Part shown: positions 6,362 through 13,992 of the stretch, one piece after another
Layout: the number at the start of each line of letters is the position of its first letter
How positions within the stretch are numbered: position 1 is the first letter of the stretch
Source of the DNA: CAZYYO01 sp964650965
GTDB taxonomy: Bacteria > Bacillota > Clostridia > Lachnospirales > Lachnospiraceae
Assembly: GCA_964650965.1 (NCBI GenBank)
Contig: CAZYYO010000046.1
Span: 1-19,497 of the forward strand
Length of the DNA stretch: 19,497 nucleotides
Direction: 5' to 3'
Notes under the pieces: model-generated
What the model was told of the DNA's origin: nothing
Database searches by the model: none
Seen by the model: the letters and a program-made list of their open reading frames with translations, nothing else
Position numbers and translations under genes: made by a program

Positions 6362-7375
6362 TCATACCACAGGGTTTTCAATTCTTCCAGCTATGATTTC
6401 TGTTAATTCCTGGAGCACGTTATGATAATCCTCAAGTCTGGTTGCTTTATTCAACTGTTTCAGCTGTTTCTTGCAATCTGGAAATAGTTCTTTACAATAA
6501 TACCATATTTCCTTCATACGAAACATTACATTACGGTCTCCTGAGATAATTTGGGTATAGCCTTGCTCTACCTCTTCCATAAATGCCATGAATCCTTCTA
6601 ACTTTTCTCTGGTGGTCCAGATGTTTGGCTCAGTGGTTCCCTTTTGAATTTGTTCTGGTAGAAAAGGATTGGCTATAAGTCCTCGTCCCAGCATAACAGC
6701 TTGGGTATTGTCTCCAGCTTCCTCCAGAACATGATGATATGTCTCTACATTTACAATATCCCCGTTATAACACAAGGGAATCTGGCAATCTCTGGTATCC
6801 TGTGTATATACATCCAGTCTCGCTGTATTCTTGTAGAAATCCTTCTGCACTCTTGGGTGAATAATCAACTCATACACTGGGAATTTCTGATACAGCTTCA
6901 GCAATGATTCAAATTCCTGTGGATTTTCTCTGCCCAAACGGGTTTTGATAGAAATCTTCATATCCAGCCTGTCATATATTTCTCCCAAAAACTGCTCCAG
7001 CTCCAGGGGATAACTGAGAAATCCTGCCCCTTTCCCCTTGGCTGCCACCGTTTGAGAAGGACACCCCAGATTCAGATTCACCTCCTGGTAGCCAAACTGC
7101 TGCAGTTCCTTTGCTGTATGGATAAAATACTGCGCATTATTTGTTAAAATTTGAGGGACTACGGATAGCCCCTCATTATGCTCTGGTAATATATCATTTT
7201 TTTCTTTGGGATTCATCCCGCGATTTTGATTGGGCGAGATAAACGGTGTAAAATACTTATCCATCCGGGTGAAATATTTATCATAAGCATTCCGATATAC
7301 ATAGCCGGTAATCCCCTCCATAGGAGCTAAATATAGCTTGGGCTGATTAGTTTCCGCATTCGATACTGATTTCAT
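6362..7375 (-). CDS. tRNA-dihydrouridine synthase (Dus family)
   Basis: A 337-residue flavoprotein with a TIM barrel. APMEGIT (17-23) binds FMN. The catalytic cysteine is C105 in LNLGCPS, K144 is in IKTRLG, H173 is in IIHPR, and NGD (204-206) and MLGRG (228-232) complete the FMN site. It reduces specific uridines in the tRNA D-loop using NADPH. The subtype cannot be fixed from sequence; overall it is a divergent clostridial Dus. The start ATG at 7375 has GGGAG about 6 bases upstream and lies inside the 3' end of the ABC ATPase gene (29-base overlap), so the two are on one transcript. The Rrf2 gene begins 34 bases after its stop. Confidence 0.92.
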   Translation of the reverse strand: MKSVSNAETNQPKLYLAPMEGITGYVYRNAYDKYFTRMDKYFTPFISPNQNRGMNPKEKNDILPEHNEGLSVVPQILTNNAQYFIHTAKELQQFGYQEVNLNLGCPSQTVAAKGKGAGFLSYPLELEQFLGEIYDRLDMKISIKTRLGRENPQEFESLLKLYQKFPVYELIIHPRVQKDFYKNTARLDVYTQDTRDCQIPLCYNGDIVNVETYHHVLEEAGDNTQAVMLGRGLIANPFLPEQIQKGTTEPNIWTTREKLEGFMAFMEEVEQGYTQIISGDRNVMFRMKEIWYYCKELFPDCKKQLKQLNKATRLEDYHNVLQELTEIIAGRIENPVV

Positions 7376-8120
7376 TAAATACTCCCATAATATCTTCTAC
7401 TGCCATGGCAGATTTCTCTTCGTTGGATTTATCTAAGATGGCATTTCCCTGATGCATCATGACCAGGCGGTTGCCATACTCCACTGCATAACGGAGATTA
7501 TGAGTAACCATCATGGTTGTCAGCTTCTTTTCCCTTACAATCTTATCGGTAAGCTCCATAATAATTTCTGCTGTTTTCGGGTCTAAGGCTGCTGTATGCT
7601 CATCTAAAATTAACATTTCTATGGGTGTCATAGTAGCCATAAGAAGTGCTACTGCCTGGCGCTGTCCACCAGATAGAGAGCCAACCTTGGTATGCATCTT
7701 ATCCTCCAGCCCAAGATTCAATGGAAGCAGTAATTCCTTATAATAATCGATTCTATGCTTCTTCACACTTTTGCCCAGATTATAGGATTTTCCCTTATTG
7801 TCTGCGATTGCCATATTCTCTAAAATGGTCATACTGCCGCAGGTTCCTTTGGAAGGGTCCTGATACACCCGGCCAATATTGCGATGGCGCAGATAATCCT
7901 TCTTATTGGTAATATCTTCTCCGTTAATCAGAATCTGTCCCCGGTCTGTATCAATGCTTCCGCAAATCAGATTCAACAGAGATGTCTTTCCAGAACCATT
8001 ACTTCCTACAATGGATACAAATTCTCCATCCTGTATAGTAAGACTAAAATCCTCAAACAGGCACATTTCATTTACAGTTCCCGGATTATAGAATTTGTGA
8101 ATATGCTTTAATTCAATCAT
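7347..8120 (-). CDS. trpZ: ABC transporter ATPase, TrpZ-like (tryptophan uptake)
   Basis: A 257-residue ABC ATPase. Walker A is GSNGSGKTS (39-47), the Q-loop Gln is Q87, the signature is LSGGQ (149-153), Walker B is MLILDE (169-174) and the switch His is H207 in VTHN. It energises import at the inner face of the membrane. Its start overlaps the permease stop by 4 bases (ATGA), a typical coupled arrangement. The family is the ATPase partner of the COG2984/COG4120-type binding protein and permease. In streptococci these form TrpXYZ. The substrate is inferred from the tryptophan T-box upstream of the operon, not from the ATPase itself. Confidence 0.92.
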   Translation of the reverse strand: MIELKHIHKFYNPGTVNEMCLFEDFSLTIQDGEFVSIVGSNGSGKTSLLNLICGSIDTDRGQILINGEDITNKKDYLRHRNIGRVYQDPSKGTCGSMTILENMAIADNKGKSYNLGKSVKKHRIDYYKELLLPLNLGLEDKMHTKVGSLSGGQRQAVALLMATMTPIEMLILDEHTAALDPKTAEIIMELTDKIVREKKLTTMMVTHNLRYAVEYGNRLVMMHQGNAILDKSNEEKSAMAVEDIMGVFNEISIECGN

Positions 8121-9016
8121 GCCTGTCCCTTCTTTCTAGAATTTCCTCTGGAGCGATCTAACTGTGCACTAATTACCAGTATCAGCAAAAACAATACTGC
8201 GGTTACCAGCTTTAAGTCCGTCGACTGAAGGCCGAAACGAATTGCCATAGCAACACATGCCTTATATAAAATAGAGCCCAGTACAACACTTAGGGAGAAA
8301 TTAATTAAATTAATTCTTCCAAATAAACTGGTTCCAATAATAACACTGGCAAGACCAATGACTGCGGTTCCCACACCCATGGAGGCGTCGAAGAATCTCT
8401 GCTGTTGTACAAACAAACAGCCACTTAAGGCAACCATACCATTTGCAATTGCCAGGCCTAAGATTTTCACCTTACCTTTATCAATGCCCATGGAAGTAAC
8501 AATGGTCTCGTTATCTCCTACTGCCTTTAATAAATATCCGGATTTGGTTTTCAAATACCAATCTAAAATCAGCTTCACAGCAATTGCCATAAGAAGTGCG
8601 ATAATCAGGGTTCCATAGTTAGATAAGCCTCCCGGGAAAATGGCATCTGTAATTTTATTGTTGAAAATATTATCGTTATTATAAATTGGAAGATTTGCCC
8701 GTCCTGTAATTCTTAAATTCACAGAATACAATGCAGTCATCATGATAATACTTGCCAGGATATCCCGCACCTTCAGCTTCACATGTATGATTCCCGTAAT
8801 ACAGCCTGCTACTAAGCCTGCCCCAAAGCTAATGGGCAGTGTAAGCAGTGGATTCATTCCTTTGGAAATCAATACAGCGGAAAGTGCAGCTCCCAAAGGG
8901 AAGCTGCCATCCACGGTCATATCTGGAAAATCCAAAATCTTATATGTAATATACATTCCAAGGGCCATAATGGAATAAATCAGCCCCTGTTCCAACACAC
9001 TAATTAATAACGCCAT
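8117..9016 (-). CDS. trpY: ABC transporter permease, TrpY-like (tryptophan uptake)
   Basis: A 299-residue polytopic membrane protein with about eight to nine hydrophobic segments and a basic C-terminus. It resembles the branched-chain amino acid type permeases (LivH/LivM-like, COG4120). Conserved features are the N-terminal GMYITYKILDFPDMTVDGSF and the central KAVGDNETIVTSMGIDKGKVK cytoplasmic loop, which contacts the ATPase. A single permease gene suggests a homodimer. AGGCGG lies about 7 bases before the ATG. It sits 29 bases after the binding-protein gene and overlaps the ATPase gene by 4 bases. Substrate by context: tryptophan. Confidence 0.9.
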   Translation of the reverse strand: MALLISVLEQGLIYSIMALGMYITYKILDFPDMTVDGSFPLGAALSAVLISKGMNPLLTLPISFGAGLVAGCITGIIHVKLKVRDILASIIMMTALYSVNLRITGRANLPIYNNDNIFNNKITDAIFPGGLSNYGTLIIALLMAIAVKLILDWYLKTKSGYLLKAVGDNETIVTSMGIDKGKVKILGLAIANGMVALSGCLFVQQQRFFDASMGVGTAVIGLASVIIGTSLFGRINLINFSLSVVLGSILYKACVAMAIRFGLQSTDLKLVTAVLFLLILVISAQLDRSRGNSRKKGQA

Positions 9017-9045
9017 AATCTAACCGCCTAATCTTATAATATTTC

Positions 9046-10050
9046 TTATTCTACTACAATCTCATCAAACACTTCTGCTGCTGTCTTCACATAATCCGCA
9101 TCCAGAGTAAGCTTTACAGTATCTGCTGCTAAGGTATTAATATACAGGCTTGGGGCCGCAATTACTTCAAATGGCATCTCGCTTGCCTTCTTTTCACCCT
9201 TTAAAATCTTTGCTGCCATCTTACCGGTCTGAATTCCCAGCTGATAATAATCTAATCCCATGGAAGCAACACATCCTGCTTTTACCTGCTCAACCTCAGA
9301 ACCAAATACGGGAATGCCAGCTTTGTTTGCCTGTTCAATCACTGTCTGTAATGCACTGACTACCGTGTTATCTGTCAGATTGGTAATACAATCTACCTTG
9401 GTTACCATATCTGCTGCTGCCATATCCACATCTGCCACTGTGTTGATTCCTGTTTCAACAATTTCAAATCCATAATCACCTGCATATTTCTTATAGCTGG
9501 CAATGGTACTAACAGAGTTGGTTTCGCTGGTGGTATAGATAATACCGATTTTCTTTGCCTCTGGCATCATTTTACGAATCATTTCCAACTGTTCCTTCAC
9601 TGGAAGGGCATCACTGGTTCCGGTAATATTTCCTACCGGATTGCCGTCCTTGTCAGCCAGCTGAGCTTCGATGGGATCGGATACTGCTGTGTAAACCACT
9701 GGAATCTCTGTATTCATAGTGGAGTTATATGCACTCATGGCACAAGGCGTTGCAATGGCACAAATTAAGTCCATCTTCTTGGATACATAGTTGTCTGCAA
9801 TGGTGCTGGCACTTCCTGTATCCGTCTGTGCATTGTCGTATGAAATGGTAAGGTTCTCTCCCTCAACAATTCCTTCTTCCTTTAACCCTTCAATAAATCC
9901 CTCTCTGCAATTATCTAAGGAGCCATGCTCTGCAAACTGTGCGATACCAATATTATACTCTGTATCGGATGATTTTGAAGTATTTCCGCAGGCGGTTAAT
10001 CCTCCCACCATGGTAAGTGCCATTACAAGTGCTGCAATTCTTTTTTTCAT
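9046..10050 (-). CDS. trpX: ABC transporter substrate-binding lipoprotein, TrpX-like
   Basis: A 334-residue extracellular solute-binding lipoprotein. The signal peptide MKKRIAALVMALTMVGG leads to the lipobox LTAC with Cys21, followed by a Ser/Thr linker. The mature part is a two-lobe type I periplasmic-binding fold of the COG2984 family, with conserved IGIAQFAEHGSLD, PVVYTAVSDPIEAQL and GIIYTTSETNS segments. I chose the ATG at 10050 because GGAGG lies about 8 bases upstream and the signal peptide begins there. The frame is open further upstream only because it runs into the T-box leader. It is the first gene of the T-box operon. The substrate is inferred to be tryptophan from the UGG specifier in the leader. 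Confidence 0.93.
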   Translation of the reverse strand: MKKRIAALVMALTMVGGLTACGNTSKSSDTEYNIGIAQFAEHGSLDNCREGFIEGLKEEGIVEGENLTISYDNAQTDTGSASTIADNYVSKKMDLICAIATPCAMSAYNSTMNTEIPVVYTAVSDPIEAQLADKDGNPVGNITGTSDALPVKEQLEMIRKMMPEAKKIGIIYTTSETNSVSTIASYKKYAGDYGFEIVETGINTVADVDMAAADMVTKVDCITNLTDNTVVSALQTVIEQANKAGIPVFGSEVEQVKAGCVASMGLDYYQLGIQTGKMAAKILKGEKKASEMPFEVIAAPSLYINTLAADTVKLTLDADYVKTAAEVFDEIVVE

Positions 10051-10145
10051 TTTCTTTCCCTCCTGATTGGTTTTCATTGTCATTTGAGAAAAGCTGATTT
10101 GGTATGAATCGTTGCAATCACAAAGCTTCCGGATGTTTTTAGAAC

Positions 10146-10178
10146 AAAAAAACCGCCCCAGGAAACTTCCTGAGACGG
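10146..10178 (-). terminator. T-box regulated terminator
   Basis: On the minus strand, an 11-bp stem CCGTCTCAGGA / TCCTGGGGCGG (two G-T pairs) has a 4-base loop AGTT and seven T after it. It lies about 20 bases after the T-box sequence, as in other T-box leaders, and 96 bases before the trpX start. Confidence 0.93.
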
Positions 10179-10415
10179 TAATAAATTCATTTATTATCGC
10201 GGTACCACTCAAATTGATTGTAAACAATCCACTTTTATCACATACTATCATATGCGTCGGCTGGATAACGGGTCCGAATCCCGTCGCTTCCTACTGTCAT
10301 TCAGAAACGCCCTCACAAGTCCATTCCTTCATCTTCCCATCACTGCAATTCCACCACCTGCAGCTCTCTTGGCATGTTCCAAAGAAGTACTCCTCTTGCT
10401 CATCAGTTTTTCAAT
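10146..10415 (-). promoter_or_regulatory. Tryptophan T-box riboswitch leader for trpXYZ
   Basis: This roughly 350-base gap between carD and the transporter holds a T-box leader on the minus strand. In order there are a stem I with AGTA (10385-10382 area), the AAGAGAG bulge, a CTGCA/TGCAG distal hairpin, and GAATGGAC at the specifier loop. The codon TGG (10323-10321) gives Trp. A stem III follows with ACGGG/CCCGT and the conserved CCGTTA. The T-box itself is AGTGGTACCGCG (10209-10198), whose TGGT can pair with the tRNA 3' end, followed by an intrinsic terminator. Uncharged tRNA-Trp should stabilise the antiterminator and turn the operon on. The specifier assignment rests on motif position, not on a computed fold. 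Confidence 0.93.
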
Positions 10416-10945
10416 AATTCATTTATACACTTTTCTTCTGTGGATGTCAACCCTTTATAAAATTTTTCTTCTACGGCTGTAATCTCCTCATCAAGTGCAA
10501 ACGCCATTTCCTCAAAAAGCTTCTTTCCCGCAATCTGAAGCACCTTCTCATCAGATGACATTACCTTCTTACCCTGGCGAATACGAATCTGCTTTCGAAC
10601 ATGTACGGTCTTCACTACCCGTGCTAACTCCAATGGTTCAAACATTGCCATATGTTCTTTAAACTTCTCAGCCCGCACACGGTCATTATCTTCCCATATC
10701 ACTTCCAAATCAGCAATCTGATCCAGGAGTGCTTCAATTTCTTCTCTGGGCTTTACATCACGCACCCGCACCCGAGAATCCTCAACAGGTGTAAACACCT
10801 GGCTTCCCTTCTGAAACACCGGTGTCAGCGTATAATACAATTTTTCCGTTCCCTTGCCACTTAATGCCATTTCAACGATTTCTGCCACACGGCATACTCC
10901 GCTGTTCTCATGCATTAAATAGTCTCCCACTTGATACTTCTTCAT
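10403..10945 (-). CDS. CarD-family transcriptional regulator
   Basis: A 180-residue protein. The N-terminal CarD/TRCF RNA-polymerase interaction domain (about 1-60) begins MKKYQVGDYLMHENSGVCRV and contains KLYYTLTPV. A helical C-terminal part follows (about 65-178), rich in charged residues. CarD/CdnL proteins bind the RNA polymerase beta subunit and affect open-complex stability. The specific role in this organism is unknown. AAGGTGG lies about 7 bases before the ATG, and a TATAAT-containing promoter lies upstream. The 3' end of the gene doubles as the promoter for the downstream T-box operon. No terminator is seen after it, so carD transcripts would enter the T-box leader. Confidence 0.9.
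   Translation of the reverse strand: MKKYQVGDYLMHENSGVCRVAEIVEMALSGKGTEKLYYTLTPVFQKGSQVFTPVEDSRVRVRDVKPREEIEALLDQIADLEVIWEDNDRVRAEKFKEHMAMFEPLELARVVKTVHVRKQIRIRQGKKVMSSDEKVLQIAGKKLFEEMAFALDEEITAVEEKFYKGLTSTEEKCINELLKN
10422..10450 (-). promoter_or_regulatory. Sigma-A promoter of the T-box leader, inside carD
   Basis: On the minus strand, a perfect TTGACA (10450-10445), a 17-base spacer and TATAAA (10427-10422) form a near-consensus promoter. It lies within the last codons of carD, and the leader RNA would begin about at 10415, overlapping the carD stop. Confidence 0.85.
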
Positions 10946-10990
10946 ATTACTGCCACCTTATCTACTGACTCATCAACTCTTAACAATTAC

Positions 10991-11020
10991 ATTATACGCC
11001 TTTTTTCCTATTTTTGTAAG
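10991..11020 (-). promoter_or_regulatory. Promoter candidate for carD
   Basis: On the minus strand, CTTACA (11020-11015), an 18-base spacer and a perfect TATAAT (10996-10991) lie about 45 bases before the carD ATG. The -35 match is 4 of 6. Confidence 0.6.
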
Positions 11021-11047
11021 TGTTTTCTAACATCCTTTGGTCTTTGC

Positions 11048-12169
11048 TTATTTTAAAAGGAATTCCTTGCGAATCCAATTCATCATTCCCTCTGCAATTC
11101 CTTCGTTATGCCGCACTCTTTTCTCCATCGCAGCCAGACGATCTGCCGCCATCATTTCATCATAGGATGTTCCCAGCTCCAACACATTTACCAAATCAAA
11201 TATCATCAGCAGCTGGAGATACGCAATTCCCAGCATGACGATACGAAGGATATGATAATCTTCATATGCCATAAGATAACACTGCTGCAGGTAATAGGAG
11301 AAATATGCCCGATATCTTTTGGCAAATTCAGGTCTTTCCCTTAACAGTATGTCCATCTTTTCCTGGAAAAATACACCAGCCTCATAAGATGTAAGATGAT
11401 TGAAATAATGGTAATAAGCATTTATCATCTCTTTTAGCTGCGGATTTGCTCTCTTTAGGCGAGGGCTGTCAATGGTATAAGCAATAAATTTGTCAATCAA
11501 TGAAAAGGGATAAAACACCACGGCTCCTGTATTTCCCGATTTTCCTTCCACGGCTCCAATTACTTCTCTCTTTGCCTCCTGTAATTGATTTCTTACAATA
11601 TGCTGATGGCAGTTGGATACATATTCGTAAATCTGGTCAATGGCATGCTCCATTGTATGAGAATCATCCCACAAATAACACAGGATATCCTCTCGACTCT
11701 TTTGTAAGAAATCCAAGAACTCCAAATCATCATTATTCATATCCCACATAGGCTTCTTTGACTCCGTACTGTCGACAAAATCCAAGCGTTCATACTTCCT
11801 GCAAAACAATCTTGCCGCCTGGGGACAGGATAATTCCAATGTAATTTCTGTGGTATGGGAAATTTTCAATATTTTTCTTGGATATCCTCTACAAACGAAT
11901 GGCATATAGTCTATGGTATAATCTTTCTGCAATTCACACAAGCCATCCTTTCCATAGAAAGGACAGGCACCCCACTGACGCTTGAAATAATGCATTTCAC
12001 GCCCTTTTACACTTTTTCGTAAACGTTGTCCTATTTTACCATCAAGGCTTTGATATTGCTCCATACTTTCCTGATCCACCGGTATTTTCCATCCCCTGCA
12101 GCAGGTATCCGGGCACTTTTCTCCCAAGCATTGGAACTGATGATAAACAGAAATCACTTTTGTTGTCAT
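11048..12169 (-). CDS. fliB: FliB-family protein (flagellin lysine-N-methylase type)
   Basis: A 373-residue protein with the cysteine pattern of FliB. The N-terminal part has CLGEKCPDTCCRGW (C14, C19, C23, C24), WGACPFYGKDGLC (C69, C78), MPFVCRGYPR (C93), LELSCPQAARLFC (C115, C123), then a helical C-terminal part. The family is named for lysine N-methylation of flagellin in Salmonella; the cysteines are likely to hold an Fe-S cluster. No flagellar or chemotaxis gene is in the window, so the substrate here is unknown and the name should be read as a family label. AAGGA lies about 9 bases before the ATG. It is followed by carD 102 bases downstream, with no obvious terminator between. Divergent from lysR. 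Confidence 0.82.
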   Translation of the reverse strand: MTTKVISVYHQFQCLGEKCPDTCCRGWKIPVDQESMEQYQSLDGKIGQRLRKSVKGREMHYFKRQWGACPFYGKDGLCELQKDYTIDYMPFVCRGYPRKILKISHTTEITLELSCPQAARLFCRKYERLDFVDSTESKKPMWDMNNDDLEFLDFLQKSREDILCYLWDDSHTMEHAIDQIYEYVSNCHQHIVRNQLQEAKREVIGAVEGKSGNTGAVVFYPFSLIDKFIAYTIDSPRLKRANPQLKEMINAYYHYFNHLTSYEAGVFFQEKMDILLRERPEFAKRYRAYFSYYLQQCYLMAYEDYHILRIVMLGIAYLQLLMIFDLVNVLELGTSYDEMMAADRLAAMEKRVRHNEGIAEGMMNWIRKEFLLK

Positions 12170-12244
12170 TTGATTGATTCCTTCTTTGCTGATTCGTAAT
12201 ACTATTATTTTAGCAGAAAATACTGTGAAATAGAAATGAATAGG

Positions 12245-12269
12245 AAAAAAGGCAGTCTCGCGACTGCCT
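12245..12269 (-). terminator. Rho-independent terminator in the fliB-lysR gap
   Basis: On the minus strand, AGGCAGTC, loop GCGA and GACTGCCT form an 8-bp stem followed by six T. No protein gene ends upstream of it on this strand, so it must terminate a short leader or RNA, or act as an attenuator 75 bases before fliB. Confidence 0.8.
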
Positions 12270-12303
12270 AAAGAAAAAAAGATTACTCAACATTTGACTG
12301 TTT
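12245..12303 (-). ncRNA. Candidate short transcript (sRNA or fliB leader)
   Basis: A promoter-like pair (12338-12310) and an intrinsic terminator (12269-12245) bracket about 59 bases with no convincing gene. The 5' part contains CAGTC, a copy of the core of the terminator's left arm, so it could in principle pair with the right arm instead and weaken termination. No RNA family is recognised. Confidence 0.35.
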
Positions 12304-12309
12304 AAATAC

Positions 12310-12338
12310 ATTGTACTAAACTATATTCATGAAGTAAA
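12310..12338 (-). promoter_or_regulatory. Minus-strand promoter candidate between lysR and fliB
   Basis: TTTACT (12338-12333), a 17-base spacer and TACAAT (12315-12310): 4 of 6 and 5 of 6 consensus matches. It overlaps the region where the LysR protein would be expected to bind (an 8-base palindrome TTCATGAA lies at 12327-12334). Confidence 0.5.
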
Positions 12339-12396
12339 GTTCATCTTATTCAAGTATATCATGAAATATGTTCACTTATATAGAAAGGAAGCTCTT

Positions 12397-13269
12397 ATGA
12401 CACTATTATCCTATGAAATATTTCAGACCGTTATTGACCAGGGAACCTTTGCTAAAGCGGCGTCTGTACTACATCTGACCCCTTCTGCTGTAAGTCACTC
12501 TATTTCTGCTATGGAGGCAGAAATTGGTTTTTCCCTTTTTATCCGCAGCAAAAGCGGTGTGCAGTTAACCAATGCAGGTCGACAGGTATATCCATATATT
12601 CAAAAAATCGTAACCAGCAACGAAAATCTTATGCAGGCGATTTCAAAAATGAAGGGACTGAATACTGGCTCTGTAAAAATCGGGTGTACCAATACCGTAT
12701 GTCTCAGTTGGATTCCAGATATTATTCGCACCTTTACCCAAGAGCATCCTCAGATTTCCCTGGAGGTATACCAAGGGTCCTATTCTGACACCATTGACTG
12801 GATTCGTACCGGAGTAATTGATATTGGGATTGTCTCCCAGGCTGCATGTGATGGGCTCCCCTTTATCCCTTTATACGAAGATGATTTGATTTGTGTTGTT
12901 CCCAGAGGTTATATGCCAGAATACACACAGTTCATCACACCAGATGATTTAAAAAATCAACCCTTTGTGATTCAACAGGAAAGCTGTGACAAGGACATTA
13001 TGAATTTTCTAAATAAATATCGCTTGTCTGTCCGAGCTAATTGTCATGTACTAGATGACCAGTCCACAATGGCCATGGTGGAATGTGGTGCCGGTATCTC
13101 CATTATGCCCAATTTGTTTTTGAAAACGGTGTCCTGTAATGTAGATATTTATCCTATCCAGCCTCACCAAACCAGAACCCTGGGCATTAGCTGCCTAAAT
13201 ATGGATTTTCTGTCTCCGGCCTCTAAGGAAATGATTTCTCATATAAAAAAATATGTAAGTCAGATTTAA
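12397..13269 (+). CDS. LysR-family transcriptional regulator
   Basis: A 290-residue regulator starting MTLLSYEIFQTVIDQGTF. The winged helix-turn-helix (about 1-60) includes AASVLHLTPSAVSHSISAME, and the FIRSKSGVQLTNAG wing follows. The effector domain (about 88-288) has the type II periplasmic-binding fold, with GSVKIGCTN near its start and the MVECGAGISIMPN segment near its end. I chose the ATG at 12397 because AGGAAG lies 5-6 bases upstream; the ATG at 12361 lacks such a site. It faces away from fliB across a 227-base gap that also holds a minus-strand promoter and terminator, so it may control that unit. The regulon and effector are unknown. The stop codon lies within a strong terminator. 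Confidence 0.93.
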   Translation: MTLLSYEIFQTVIDQGTFAKAASVLHLTPSAVSHSISAMEAEIGFSLFIRSKSGVQLTNAGRQVYPYIQKIVTSNENLMQAISKMKGLNTGSVKIGCTNTVCLSWIPDIIRTFTQEHPQISLEVYQGSYSDTIDWIRTGVIDIGIVSQAACDGLPFIPLYEDDLICVVPRGYMPEYTQFITPDDLKNQPFVIQQESCDKDIMNFLNKYRLSVRANCHVLDDQSTMAMVECGAGISIMPNLFLKTVSCNVDIYPIQPHQTRTLGISCLNMDFLSPASKEMISHIKKYVSQI

Positions 13270-13287
13270 TCTGCTTACATATTTTTT
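13251..13287. terminator. Bidirectional terminator between lysR and ktrA
   Basis: ATATGTAAG and CTTACATAT, extended by CAGAT/ATCTG past one bulged T, form a long stem with a 3-base loop. Seven A before and six T after allow use from both sides. The lysR stop lies within the hairpin. ktrA ends about 15 bases further on in the opposite direction. Confidence 0.88.
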
Positions 13288-13300
13288 AAATTCTTTTCTA

Positions 13301-13957
13301 TTACATATGATTTTTTGCTGCCAGCTTAAATACCGTATCGCTTTGTCCAATCACCACAATATGGTCTCCCTCCTGGAATACATATTCTCCGGAAGGCATC
13401 TGATCAAAGAAGCTCTTGTTCTTTATGGCAATTACATTAATATTATATTTCTTTCGAATATCTACCTGAATCATTGATTTTCCAATCCATTGCTGGATAA
13501 CCGGGATTTCAAAGATGGAGTATTCGTCTGTCAATTCCACATAGTCATAAATATTATCTGCTGTAAAGCGCATGGCCAGCTTCTCTGCAATCTCTTTCTC
13601 CGGATAAAAGACCTCATCTGCACCAATTTTCTTCAAAAACTCTGCCTGTCTTTGTAATTTTGCCTTGGAGATTACATGCTTTGCACCTAAATCCTTTAAT
13701 ATTGAGGTAATTTCAAGAGAAGCATAGAAATCCTCTCCAATAGCTACAAAGCATTCGTCAAAATTATTTACCCCCATGGATTTTAATACATCCTCGTTGG
13801 TACAGTCTCCTGCAATGGCATTGGAAAACTGTATGGACAGTTCCTGGATGACCTCATCACATTTATCTACAATCAGTACTTCATTTCCCAGCTCCTGCAT
13901 CTTCGATGCCAAGTGTCTTCCCAAAATTCCCATTCCTATAATTAAGATTGATTTCAT
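13301..13957 (-). CDS. ktrA: KtrA/TrkA-type potassium uptake regulatory subunit
   Basis: A 218-residue cytosolic RCK protein. The N-terminal Rossmann domain (about 1-135) opens with MKSILIIGMGILGRHLA, with GMGILG at 8-13 as the dinucleotide loop and D31 at the end of the second strand. The RCK_C domain (about 137-216) contains the expected INVIAIK and GDHIVVIG segments. Members form an octameric ring that gates the KtrB channel in response to ATP/ADP and, in many Firmicutes, c-di-AMP binding to RCK_C. A single RCK pair of this length fits KtrA rather than the double-length TrkA. It follows ktrB by 35 bases with GAGGAG before the ATG. Confidence 0.93.
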   Translation of the reverse strand: MKSILIIGMGILGRHLASKMQELGNEVLIVDKCDEVIQELSIQFSNAIAGDCTNEDVLKSMGVNNFDECFVAIGEDFYASLEITSILKDLGAKHVISKAKLQRQAEFLKKIGADEVFYPEKEIAEKLAMRFTADNIYDYVELTDEYSIFEIPVIQQWIGKSMIQVDIRKKYNINVIAIKNKSFFDQMPSGEYVFQEGDHIVVIGQSDTVFKLAAKNHM

Positions 13958-13992
13958 TTTCTCGTCTCCTCTTTTTTAGACAATGTATTCCA

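Noticed and set aside
10051..10251. N-terminal extension of trpX by 67 codons
   Set aside because: The extension lies in the T-box terminator region, and the signal peptide, lipobox and GGAGG site place the start at 10050.
10252..10482. Plus-strand open frames across the T-box leader
   Set aside because: They are antisense to the leader and carD, with no start signals and no recognisable protein features.
12215..12293. Short minus-strand frame starting MLSNLFFF before the terminator, like an attenuator leader peptide
   Set aside because: There is no ribosome binding site, the Phe codons come from a T-rich run, and fliB is not an aromatic amino acid gene.
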